Positions 1 to 7,169 of a DNA stretch of 14,081 nt are shown in pieces. The position numbers were made by a program, and so were the translations under genes. This stretch comes from JBFLVN01 sp040758475 (lineage in GTDB: Bacteria > JAGRBM01): NCBI GenBank assembly GCA_040758475.1, contig JBFLVN010000075.1, positions 1 through 14,081 on the forward strand, written 5' to 3'. Below the pieces are notes generated by a model that was not told the DNA's origin, searched no databases, and worked only from the letters and a program-made list of their open reading frames with translations. Position 1 is the stretch's first letter. The number at the start of each line of letters is the position of its first letter.

Positions 1-1
1 G

Positions 2-835
2 CTCCTTCGGGAAGGAGCGGAAGAAAAAACCGACCTTTTTATCCTTCCCGAAGCGGCCCTCCCCTTCCGCCCCTGGGGCGGCGCCGCGGGCGTCTACAAA
101 ATGTCGGAGCAGGACCTCAAGATGGGTATCCCCTTCGCCTACGCCGTCCAGGAACTGGGCGTCCCGCTCGTCACGGGAGCGGTGCTCGCTTCCGAAAAAG
201 GGTGGTTCAACTCGGCGCTTCTCTACGAACCCGCGAAAGGAAAAGCAGCGGGCGAAGTTACGCCGAACGATCTCATTCGGGCCCGTTACGACAAGCGGGG
301 GCTCCTCGCTTTCGGAGAAAAACTTCCCTTCGAACCCATCCTGGGCTGGCTCCGCAAATACCTGCCCGGACTTGGAACGGGCTTCGAGGCGGGGGAGGGG
401 CCCATGACGTTCGAGACCGTCGTCCCGCTCGAAATGAGCATCTGCTACGAAGCCATCCTCCCGCCCATGACCCGCGAGGCCGTGAAGACGGAAAAGGGCG
501 TTCTTCTCAACCTCACCAACGACGCCTGGTTCGGAAAAGGGGACGAGCGCCACCAGCACTGGTCCCTCGCCGTGTGGCGGACGATTGAAAACGGCGTCTG
601 GCTACTGCGCGCCACCAACACGGGCCGCACGAGCATCGTCGATCCCGCCGGGCGGGAGACCGCGAGGGCCCCCGAAAGCGAGCGGGCGATCCTCCGCGCC
701 GCGGTGCGCCCGGCGAGCCTGCCGACCTTCTACCGGACGACGGGCCACTTCTTCCCGACCGTGTGCGCCCTTTGGGTCCTCTCCGGTCTGGCCCTGAGCT
801 ACCAGCGGAGATTCATGGGAATCCCTTCGCCGTGA
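2..835 (+). CDS. lnt: Apolipoprotein N-acyltransferase, C-terminal part (5' end outside window)
   Basis: Lnt transfers the third acyl chain from phospholipid to the N-terminal Cys of apolipoproteins in the inner membrane. The reading frame is open from base 2, so the N-terminal membrane helices lie outside the window and 277 residues remain. The nitrilase-type catalytic triad is visible: Glu in ILPEAALPF (codon 50-52), Lys in RYDKRGL (codon 293-295) and Cys in SICYEA (codon 443-445). The LTNDAWFG and LLRATNTGRT blocks follow in the family order. A hydrophobic segment near the end (FFPTVCALWVLSGLAL) fits the last membrane helix. The ATG at 101 is internal, because the catalytic Glu lies upstream of it in frame. 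The stop codon overlaps the GTG start of the next gene. Lnt is a diderm hallmark and fits the lipoprotein gene at 12927. Identification is confident. Confidence 0.93.
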   Translation, partial: LLREGAEEKTDLFILPEAALPFRPWGGAAGVYKMSEQDLKMGIPFAYAVQELGVPLVTGAVLASEKGWFNSALLYEPAKGKAAGEVTPNDLIRARYDKRGLLAFGEKLPFEPILGWLRKYLPGLGTGFEAGEGPMTFETVVPLEMSICYEAILPPMTREAVKTEKGVLLNLTNDAWFGKGDERHQHWSLAVWRTIENGVWLLRATNTGRTSIVDPAGRETARAPESERAILRAAVRPASLPTFYRTTGHFFPTVCALWVLSGLALSYQRRFMGIPSP

Positions 836-2091
836 AACGGTCCGCCGGCCTCTACCTTCACGTCCCCTTCTGCTCGCACCGCTGCCCCTACTGCGACTTC
901 AACGTCTGGCCGGTCGACCGCCTCGAAGCGGCGGGCCGGTTCGACCGGCGGGGTTTCGTGGAAATCCTCCGCCGCGAAATCGCCTGGCTGGTCTCTCGTT
1001 ACGAAAAATCAAACGGAACTCCCCCCCTCGAAACCATCTACTTCGGCGGCGGAACGCCCTCGCTGCTCGAACCCGGAGAGGTCCGGGACCTGATCCGGCA
1101 AAGCGGAAGGCCCGCGGCGGGACTATCCGAAGTCACCCTCGAAGCCAATCCGGAATCGCTTTCCGAGGAAGCGCTGGCCGGTTTTATCGAAGCCGGCGTG
1201 ACGCGCCTTAGCCTGGGCGTGCAGAGTTTTTCGGGCGAGGTTCTCCAAAAACTCGGGCGGGAGCACGACGGCGCGGCGAGCCGCCGGGCTCTTTCCTTTC
1301 TTTCGAAATCGCGGGGACTTGGGAGCTGGACCTGCGATTTGCTCTACGGCGTGGCGGGTCAATCGGAAAAAACTTTCGACCGCGACGTGGACGAGTTACT
1401 CGACTTCGGGCCGCCCCACGTCTCCCTCTACGCCCTCGAAGTTCACGAACAGACCGCCTTCGGCCTGCGGGAGCGGCGAGGGGAAGCCCTCGCCGCTTCG
1501 GACGACGAGCAGGCGGGGCTTTTCGACCTCGCCCGGAAGCGTCTCCTCTCCGCCGGGTACCGGCACTACGAACTCTCGAGCTTTTGCCAGCCGGGGCATG
1601 AGGGAAAGCACAACTCCCTTTATTGGCGGCGCGCAAGCGTCCTCGCCGCGGGCCCCGGCGGCGTGGGATTTCTCGAAGATGCGGCGGCCCCGTGGGGCAT
1701 CCGCTGGAAAGTTCCCCGGTCCATTCCAGCTTACGGGGCGTGGGTCCGCGCCTTGGAAGCCTCCGGAGAGTCCACTCTCTCCACGGCCCTTCGCGCGTCC
1801 TCGCCGGGGTCACCGGAAATCGAGATTCTCGAAAAGCAGAGCGCGCTGGATGAATCCCTCTTCCTCGGGCTCCGGCTGCTGGAAGAGGGAGTGGACTTGG
1901 TAGTTCTATCCCAGAGGTTCGGAAAAGAAGCCGTTGAGCGCCGCCTCGCGGGGGCCCAGCATCATTTCAAGTCGGGCGCTCTCCAGCGGCGCGGAGAGCG
2001 CCTCTTCCTGGACGCGGGCCGGGCTTTTGTCGCCAACGCCGTCCTGGCGGACGTTCTCGAAGGGGAAACGGCGGCAAGAAAATCGCCTTGA
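832..2091 (+). CDS. hemW: HemW-type radical SAM protein (heme chaperone, coproporphyrinogen oxidase-like)
   Basis: This is a 419-residue radical SAM protein of the HemW/HemN family. The 4Fe-4S cluster motif CxxxCxxC is at C14, C18 and C21 (FCSHRCPYCDF). It is followed by the SAM-binding FGGGTPS block near residue 70, then LGVQSF, LGREH, DLLYGVAGQ, HVSLYALE and YELSSF, and a HemN_C-like C-terminal region. The absence of a Cys two residues after the third cluster Cys, and the lack of the longer HemN N-terminus, favour HemW, which binds heme and is thought to deliver it, over a true oxygen-independent coproporphyrinogen oxidase. I chose GTG 832 because it gives the normal family N-terminus and overlaps the lnt TGA as GTGA, which suggests translational coupling. 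The longer frame back to 763 would add residues unlike the family. A hemW gene directly before hrcA is a known arrangement, for example in Bacillus. Confidence 0.88.
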   Translation: MKRSAGLYLHVPFCSHRCPYCDFNVWPVDRLEAAGRFDRRGFVEILRREIAWLVSRYEKSNGTPPLETIYFGGGTPSLLEPGEVRDLIRQSGRPAAGLSEVTLEANPESLSEEALAGFIEAGVTRLSLGVQSFSGEVLQKLGREHDGAASRRALSFLSKSRGLGSWTCDLLYGVAGQSEKTFDRDVDELLDFGPPHVSLYALEVHEQTAFGLRERRGEALAASDDEQAGLFDLARKRLLSAGYRHYELSSFCQPGHEGKHNSLYWRRASVLAAGPGGVGFLEDAAAPWGIRWKVPRSIPAYGAWVRALEASGESTLSTALRASSPGSPEIEILEKQSALDESLFLGLRLLEEGVDLVVLSQRFGKEAVERRLAGAQHHFKSGALQRRGERLFLDAGRAFVANAVLADVLEGETAARKSP

Positions 2092-2132
2092 CTGCCCGGA
2101 AGGCTCGCCTTAGCTTTGAAAATGGACCGGGG

Positions 2133-2178
2133 CGGCCAAAGTTTTGCAAGCTCTTAATTTCATTGTATGTTTTGGCCG
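2133..2178. repeat. 8-bp inverted repeat bracketing the hrcA promoter (candidate operator)
   Basis: CGGCCAAA at 2133-2140 is repeated exactly in reverse complement as TTTGGCCG at 2171-2178, with 30 bases between the arms. The left arm ends three bases before the -35 hexamer. The right arm begins on the last base of the -10 hexamer and reaches the expected transcription start. The left arm would not be transcribed from this promoter, so a DNA-level operator is more likely than an RNA hairpin. The usual HrcA site CIRCE (TTAGCACTC-N9-GAGTGCTAA) is not present in the gap. Confidence 0.45.
2144..2171 (+). promoter_or_regulatory. Probable sigma-70-type promoter of the hrcA-grpE-dnaK-dnaJ operon
   Basis: TTGCAA at 2144-2149 and TATGTT at 2166-2171 are separated by 16 bases, in the only AT-rich part of the 133-base gap between hemW and hrcA. 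Transcription would start near 2178, leaving a leader of about 47 bases. The assignment rests on hexamer resemblance and position only. No sigma-32-type CTTGAAA/CCCCAT pair with proper spacing is visible; TTGAAA at 2116 lacks a partner. Confidence 0.45.
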
Positions 2179-2224
2179 TACGGACACTTCCGCTCAGGTC
2201 CTGGCAACCCGCCGGTAGGCAAAC

Positions 2225-3283
2225 ATGCGCCTTGAAGAGAGAAAACGTCAGGTACTCAAGGACGTCATCGAGGAGTACTTCCGTACGGGCCAGCCCGTCG
2301 GCTCCAAGGCGCTTGCGGGGCAATCCACCGCTGCCCTTTCGCCCGCCATGCTCCGCTACGTGATGGCCGAGCTCTCCAAAGACGGCCTCCTCGAACAAGC
2401 CCACGTGTCGGCGGGCCGCAAGCCCACCACCAAGGCTCTGCACTCCTACATTGGTGAAGTCATCGAGGCCGAAGCCCTCGCGCCCGCCGAGCGGGAGTCC
2501 GTGGCCGAAGCGCTCTCGGCGGCCCAGGAAGACGGGGGCCTCTCCCTTCAAGCGGCCGCCCGCGTCCTCTCGGGACTCTCCCGGCACGCGGGACTCTCCC
2601 GGACCGAAGGCGCTTCCGAAACCCGCCTCAAACGGATCGAACTCGTACGGGTCGCCACCCAGCGGGTCCTCGTCCTTCTCATCACCTATCACGGGCTCGT
2701 CCACCAGCGGCTCCTCCCGACGGAAGAAGATTACGGCGCGGCCGACCTCCAGCGTTTCTCGAACTTTCTGAACGAGCAGACCGAAGGGCGTACGCTCGCC
2801 GAGGTGCGCGCCCGTCTCGAAGCCGAGTGCCGGGGCCTTGGGAAACGGGCCAAGGCCCTTGCCGCCCGGGCGGCCGCGCTTGCCACGCGCGCGCTCGCGA
2901 GTTTGCCGCCCACCGGGGAAGTTTTCGTCGAAGGGCAGGCCCACATCGCCGAGCAAGAAGAGCTCTCGCGTGATACCCAGCACCTCCAGGAAATCCTGGG
3001 CGCCCTCGAAGACCGGCAGAAAATATCCGAGCTCCTCTCCCGGGTGGACCAGGGAGAAGGGGTGTGCGTCCTCCTAGGGGAGGAAGTGGGCCTCGGCGAT
3101 CTCCCCGTGAGCCTCATCGCCGCTCCTTGCCGCGTCCCGGGGAGCGGCGTCGTAGGGACGCTCGGAGTCCTCGGCCCCACCCGCATGAATTATTCCCGCG
3201 TCATCCCGCTCGTCTCGTGCCTTGCCGGACTCGTGGGCGAGCAATGCGCGGGGGAAGCTCCCGGAAGCCATGGCCATGACTGA
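2225..3283 (+). CDS. hrcA: Heat-inducible transcription repressor HrcA
   Basis: HrcA represses class I heat-shock genes and is normally kept active by GroEL. The 352-residue product has the family length. The N-terminal winged-helix region is clear: RKRQVLKDVIEEYFRTGQPVGSKAL, then the recognition and wing segment SPAMLRYVMAELSKDGLLEQ and the SAGRKPT motif near residue 60-67. The central and C-terminal GAF-like dimerisation region ends with GTLGVLGPTRMNYSRVIPLV, a diagnostic HrcA block. ATG 2225 is preceded only by a weak TAGG. The gene leads the grpE-dnaK-dnaJ operon and overlaps grpE, so it probably autoregulates. Its operator is probably not the standard CIRCE element (see the inverted repeat at 2133-2178). 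Identification is confident. Confidence 0.93.
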   Translation: MRLEERKRQVLKDVIEEYFRTGQPVGSKALAGQSTAALSPAMLRYVMAELSKDGLLEQAHVSAGRKPTTKALHSYIGEVIEAEALAPAERESVAEALSAAQEDGGLSLQAAARVLSGLSRHAGLSRTEGASETRLKRIELVRVATQRVLVLLITYHGLVHQRLLPTEEDYGAADLQRFSNFLNEQTEGRTLAEVRARLEAECRGLGKRAKALAARAAALATRALASLPPTGEVFVEGQAHIAEQEELSRDTQHLQEILGALEDRQKISELLSRVDQGEGVCVLLGEEVGLGDLPVSLIAAPCRVPGSGVVGTLGVLGPTRMNYSRVIPLVSCLAGLVGEQCAGEAPGSHGHD

Positions 3284-4073
3284 AGAAGAAAATTCGGAAA
3301 TGGACCCGGCGGCCGAAGCGCTCATGAAGCAAGCGCTCGAAAGCGTCGAGCGCATCACCGAGGAGCGCAAGGGCCAGGAAGAGGGCGGGGCGCCCGCGGA
3401 AGAAGGGGCGGCCCCCGCGGGCGAAGCTGCCAAGCCGGCGGCGGCCGGGCCCTCCGAAATCGAACGCCTCCGTGGGACGCTCGAACGGGTGGACGGCGTC
3501 CGCAAGGAACTCCAGGAGAAGTGGCTCAAATCCGCCGCAGAGCTGGAAAAGCTCAACGGGCAAGTAAAAGACCTGAACGACAAGTACCTTCGCAGCGTCG
3601 CCGACTTCGACAACTTCCGCAAGCGCGTCCAGCGCGAACGATCGGACCTGGCCAAGTACGGCGGAGAACAACTCGCCCGGCAGATCGTTTCGGTAGTGGA
3701 TAATTTCGAGCGAGCCATCGGCGCAGCGGGAGATCCCGCCAAGCTTGATCCCACCTTCGCCCGCTTCGTCGAAGGGATCCGGATGACGCGCCTCCAGTTC
3801 CTCCAGGCCCTTGCCTCCGCGGGGGTGCAACCCTTCGAATCGGTCGGAAGGCCCTTCGACCCGGCGGTCCATCAGGCCATGAGCCAGACCGCGACGGCGG
3901 AGGCGGCGCCCAACACGGTTTTGAGCGAAATGCAACGGGGTTATATGATTCACGACCGCCTCCTTCGGCCGGCCATGGTGGTGGTGGCGCGGGCTCCGGA
4001 GGAAAGCGGCGGCGCGGAGGGAGCGCCCGCCGCCCCGAATGGATCGGGAGAAGAACCCCCGGCGGGCCAGTAA
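3276..4073 (+). CDS. grpE: Nucleotide exchange factor GrpE
   Basis: GrpE releases ADP from DnaK. The N-terminal 65 or so residues are rich in Ala, Glu, Gly and Pro and likely disordered. A long coiled-coil stretch follows (ERLRGTLERVDGVRKELQEKW onward). The conserved dimer and beta-domain region comes next: LRSVADFDNFRKRVQRER, VVDNFERAIGA, FVEGIRMTRLQF, GRPFDPAVHQAM and the terminal signature VLSEMQRGYMIHDRLLRPAMVVVA. The start is ambiguous. ATG 3276 lies 8 bases after GGAAG (3263-3267) and is preferred, while ATG 3270 is two codons upstream and almost as good. The longer frame from 3222 lies inside hrcA and adds no family-like sequence. The gene overlaps the hrcA end by 8 bases, suggesting translational coupling, and dnaK follows after 39 bases. 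The product is about 265 residues, longer than the E. coli protein because of the N-terminal tail. Confidence 0.93.
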   Translation: MTEEENSEMDPAAEALMKQALESVERITEERKGQEEGGAPAEEGAAPAGEAAKPAAAGPSEIERLRGTLERVDGVRKELQEKWLKSAAELEKLNGQVKDLNDKYLRSVADFDNFRKRVQRERSDLAKYGGEQLARQIVSVVDNFERAIGAAGDPAKLDPTFARFVEGIRMTRLQFLQALASAGVQPFESVGRPFDPAVHQAMSQTATAEAAPNTVLSEMQRGYMIHDRLLRPAMVVVARAPEESGGAEGAPAAPNGSGEEPPAGQ

Positions 4074-4112
4074 GGCCGCCGGGAGCGATGGTGGCAAGGG
4101 GACGGACTCTAC

Positions 4113-5951
4113 ATGGGTAAAGTGATCGGGATAGACCTTGGAACGACCAACTCGTGCGTGGCCATCCTGGAGGGCAAGGACCCCGTGGTCATCGCCAACT
4201 CGGAAGGGGCCCGGACGACACCCTCGATGGTGGGCATCACCGAGAGCGGCGAACGTCTCGTGGGCCAGATCGCCAAGCGGCAGGCGGTTACGAACCCCGA
4301 GAACACGGTGTTCGCGGTAAAGCGCCTCATCGGCCGCAAGTTCCAGGACGAGCAGGTCAGCCGCGCCCTCAAGAACCTTCCCTACAAGGTCATCGCCGCC
4401 AAGAACGGGGACGCCTGGGTCGGCATCCGGGACAAGGAACACAGCCCCCAGGAAATCTCCGCCATGGTCCTTCAAAAGATGAAGAGCACGGCCGAGGACT
4501 ACCTGGGCGAACAGGTGGCGGACGCCGTCATCACCTGCCCCGCTTACTTCAACGACGCCCAGCGGCAGGCGACGAAAGACGCCGGGAAGATCGCCGGTCT
4601 CAACGTCCTGCGGATCATCAACGAGCCCACGGCGGCGGCCCTCGCCTACGGCCTCAACAAGAAGAACAAGACCGGCTCCGAGAAGATCGCCGTCTTCGAC
4701 CTGGGGGGCGGGACGTTCGATATTTCCGTCCTCGAACTCAACGAAGGCGTCTTCGAAGTGAAGGCCACGAACGGCGATACGTTCCTGGGCGGCGAGGACT
4801 TCGACCAGCAGATCATCGAGCACCTCATTGCTGAGTTCCAGAAACAGAACAAGATCGACCTGCGGCGCGACAAGATGGCCATGCAGCGGATCAAGGAAGC
4901 CGCCGAAAAGGCCAAGCACGAGCTATCGAGCGCGGGGGAGACGATCGTAAACCTCCCCTTCATCACCGCCGACGCCACGGGCCCCAAGCACCTGGATACG
5001 ACCCTTTCCCGCGCCACGCTCGAGAGCCTCTGCACGGGGCTCATCGACCGGCTCACGATCCCCTGCCAGCTCGCCCTCAAGGACGCGGGCCTTACCAAGG
5101 AACAGATCGACCACGTGATCCTCGTGGGCGGCATGACGCGCATGCCCCGCGTCCAGGCCAAGGTGAAGGAGATTTTCGGAAAAGAACCCAACCGCAGCAT
5201 CAATCCGGACGAAGCCGTCGCCATCGGCGCCGCCATCCAGGGCGGCGTGCTTACGGGGGCGTTCAAGGAAGTCCTCCTCCTCGACGTCACGCCCCTCTCC
5301 CTTGGCGTCGAGACGGCGGGCGGAACGTTCACACCCGTCATCCCCCGGAACACGACGATCCCCGCCCGCAAGAGCGAAGTCTTTACGACGTCCCAGGACA
5401 ACCAGCCCTTCGTGGCGGTCCACGTCCTCCAGGGCGAGCGCCCCATGGCGGTCGACAACAAGACCCTGGGGCAGTTCGAGCTCGTCGGCATCCCGCCCGC
5501 CCCGCGCGGCGTGCCCCAGATCGAAGTTACCTTCTCCATCGACGCCAACGGCATCGTCGAAGTGTCGGCGACCGACCTCGGCACCGGAAAGAAGCAGTCC
5601 ATCAAGATCACTTCTTCCTCGGGCCTTACGGAAGACGAGATCAAGAAGATGGTCACCGACGCTGAGCAGCACGCCTCCGACGACCAACTGCGGCGCAAGC
5701 TCATCGACCTGCGAAACCAGGCCGACGGGCTTCTCTATTCGACCGAGCGGACCATCACCGAGTCGGGCGACGTCCTCTCGGAGCAGGACCGCGACACGAT
5801 CAAGAAACTCCTCGAAGACCTGAAGACCGCCAAGGACGGGGAAGACGCGGCGGCCCTCGAAAAAGCGATCCTGGGCCTGCAAGAGGCGGCCCACAAGCTC
5901 GCCCAGGCCATCTACGCCGAAGCGGCCAAGGACGTTTCGAGCGGGAACTGA
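4113..5951 (+). CDS. dnaK: Hsp70 chaperone DnaK
   Basis: DnaK is an ATP-dependent chaperone working with DnaJ and GrpE. The 612-residue protein has the nucleotide-binding signatures GIDLGTTNSCVA (6-17), IINEPTAAALAYGL (about 168-181), DLGGGTFDISVLEL (about 195-208) and LVGGMTRMP. The hydrophobic linker VLLLDVTPLSLG lies near residue 387. The beta substrate-binding domain (VETAGGTFTPVIPRNTTIP, LQGERPMAVDNKTLGQFEL) and a helical lid follow. The segment with KRLIGRKFQDEQV and NGDAWV corresponds to the insert found in Gram-negative-type DnaK and absent from Firmicutes proteins. The C-terminus stops at AKDVSSGN just after the lid, so the acidic disordered tail seen in E. coli (ending near EEV) is missing. 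AAGGGG at 4096-4101 is a reasonable ribosome binding site. Codon choice strongly favours C or G in third positions. Confidence 0.97.
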   Translation: MGKVIGIDLGTTNSCVAILEGKDPVVIANSEGARTTPSMVGITESGERLVGQIAKRQAVTNPENTVFAVKRLIGRKFQDEQVSRALKNLPYKVIAAKNGDAWVGIRDKEHSPQEISAMVLQKMKSTAEDYLGEQVADAVITCPAYFNDAQRQATKDAGKIAGLNVLRIINEPTAAALAYGLNKKNKTGSEKIAVFDLGGGTFDISVLELNEGVFEVKATNGDTFLGGEDFDQQIIEHLIAEFQKQNKIDLRRDKMAMQRIKEAAEKAKHELSSAGETIVNLPFITADATGPKHLDTTLSRATLESLCTGLIDRLTIPCQLALKDAGLTKEQIDHVILVGGMTRMPRVQAKVKEIFGKEPNRSINPDEAVAIGAAIQGGVLTGAFKEVLLLDVTPLSLGVETAGGTFTPVIPRNTTIPARKSEVFTTSQDNQPFVAVHVLQGERPMAVDNKTLGQFELVGIPPAPRGVPQIEVTFSIDANGIVEVSATDLGTGKKQSIKITSSSGLTEDEIKKMVTDAEQHASDDQLRRKLIDLRNQADGLLYSTERTITESGDVLSEQDRDTIKKLLEDLKTAKDGEDAAALEKAILGLQEAAHKLAQAIYAEAAKDVSSGN

Positions 5952-5963
5952 CCTCCTCCGGCC

Positions 5964-7109
5964 ATGAGCAAGCGCGACTACTACGAGGTGATGGGCGTTT
6001 CCCGGCAAGCTTCCGCCGACGAGATCAAGAAGGCCTACCGGAAGCTCGCCCTCCAGCACCACCCCGACCGGAACCCCGGCGATAAATCCGCCGAGGAAAA
6101 GTTCAAGGAACTCCAGGAAGCCAACTCGATCCTCTCCGATCCCCAGAAGCGCGCCGCCTACGACCAGTTCGGCCACGCCGCCTTCCAGCCCGGCGGCGGC
6201 ATGGGCGCCGGCGCCCCGGGCGGCATGGGGTTCGAGACGGACGGCCCGTTTGGCGATCTCTTTGGCGACCTCTTCGGGTCGTTCTTCGGCGGCGGGCGGC
6301 GCCAGCGCTCCCGGCGCACCCGGGGGTCGGACCTCCGCTACCGGCTTGATCTCGATTTCGAGGAAGCGGCCTTCGGGAAAAAAGTCCAGATCGAAGTGCC
6401 GCGGATGGAACCCTGCGGCACTTGCAAGGGGAACGGCGCCAAGGCGGGCACCCACCCCGAAACCTGCTCGACCTGCAGGGGGGCCGGGCAAGTCCGCTAT
6501 CAACAAGGGTTTTTGAGCGTCGCCAGGACTTGCCCCGCCTGCGGCGGCGCGGGACAGGTCATCCGGGAAAAATGCTCCACGTGCCATGGCTCGGGAACCA
6601 CCGAAGTGCGCTCCCGCCTGGAAGTCGAAGTCCCTGCCGGCGTCGAAGACGGCATGGAACTGCGCCTCACCGGCAAAGGGGACCCGGGGCCGGGCGGCGG
6701 CCCCTCGGGCGATCTCTACGTCGCCATCCAGGTACGCGATCATCCCTACTTCGACCGGGAAGGCGAGCACGTCCTCTCGGCCGTGCGGATCACTTATGCC
6801 GAAGCGGCCTTGGGCGCCGAAGTGGAAGTGGAAACCCTGGACGGCAAGGCTTTCCTCAAAATCCCCGCGGGCACCCAGCCGGGCCAGATGTTCCGCCTGC
6901 GGGGGAAGGGAATCCCGCGCCTCGGGGGCCACGGGCGGGGCGACCACCTCGTCCGGGCCGACCTCTTCGTGCCGGAAAAAATCCCCTCCCGCCAGAAGGA
7001 AATCCTCCAGGAACTCTCCAAGGCCGAGGAAAAACCCTCCACCGCCGAGCGCCAGGTGCGCCGGGGCGAGGGGGAACCCTTCGAAGGCCGGGCCCGCGGC
7101 CGCTCCTAA
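5964..7109 (+). CDS. dnaJ: Chaperone DnaJ (Hsp40, type I)
   Basis: DnaJ stimulates DnaK ATPase activity and delivers clients. All type I regions are present in 381 residues. The J domain has HPD at residues 33-35, followed by a Gly/Phe-rich linker (about 75-115) with repeated FGDLFG-type motifs. The zinc-binding region (about 150-212) has four CxxCxGxG repeats: CGTCKGNG, CSTCRGAG, CPACGGAG and CSTCHGSG. The C-terminal substrate-binding domains contain VEVPAGVEDGMELRLTGKGD and IPAGTQPGQMFRLRGKGIP. The gap to dnaK is 12 bases and contains no Shine-Dalgarno; it instead reads CCTCCTCC, like the anti-Shine-Dalgarno itself. Translation is therefore probably coupled to dnaK. No terminator is visible in the 60 bases after the stop, so transcription may continue into the acyl-CoA genes. 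Confidence 0.96.
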   Translation: MSKRDYYEVMGVSRQASADEIKKAYRKLALQHHPDRNPGDKSAEEKFKELQEANSILSDPQKRAAYDQFGHAAFQPGGGMGAGAPGGMGFETDGPFGDLFGDLFGSFFGGGRRQRSRRTRGSDLRYRLDLDFEEAAFGKKVQIEVPRMEPCGTCKGNGAKAGTHPETCSTCRGAGQVRYQQGFLSVARTCPACGGAGQVIREKCSTCHGSGTTEVRSRLEVEVPAGVEDGMELRLTGKGDPGPGGGPSGDLYVAIQVRDHPYFDREGEHVLSAVRITYAEAALGAEVEVETLDGKAFLKIPAGTQPGQMFRLRGKGIPRLGGHGRGDHLVRADLFVPEKIPSRQKEILQELSKAEEKPSTAERQVRRGEGEPFEGRARGRS

Positions 7110-7157
7110 ACGCGCCCCTTCTTTCTTCAAGCACTTTCCGGCTACAAACCGGGCGGC

Positions 7158-7163
7158 AAGGAG
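7158..7163 (+). promoter_or_regulatory. Ribosome binding site fixing the TTG start at 7170
   Basis: AAGGAG sits six bases before TTG 7170. The reading frame has no ATG or GTG upstream that would give a crotonase-like N-terminus, and the protein's conserved sequence (LVAIDRPEARNALN) begins about 15 residues later, as expected. This decides for the rare TTG start. Confidence 0.75.
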
Positions 7164-7169
7164 AACCCC

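Noticed and set aside
2199..2224. CTGGCAACCC followed by GGTAGGCAAAC before hrcA, faintly like the core of SAM-type riboswitches
   Set aside because: No matching upstream stems or conserved junction are present and the leader is only about 47 bases, too short for such an aptamer.
1967..2983. A 338-codon minus-strand frame spanning the hemW end, the hrcA promoter region and hrcA
   Set aside because: Overlaps two clear genes, has no family features, and fits the same codon-bias explanation.
3201..4919. A 572-codon minus-strand open frame antisense to grpE and dnaK
   Set aside because: Same codon-bias effect; the sense strand encodes clear GrpE and DnaK.
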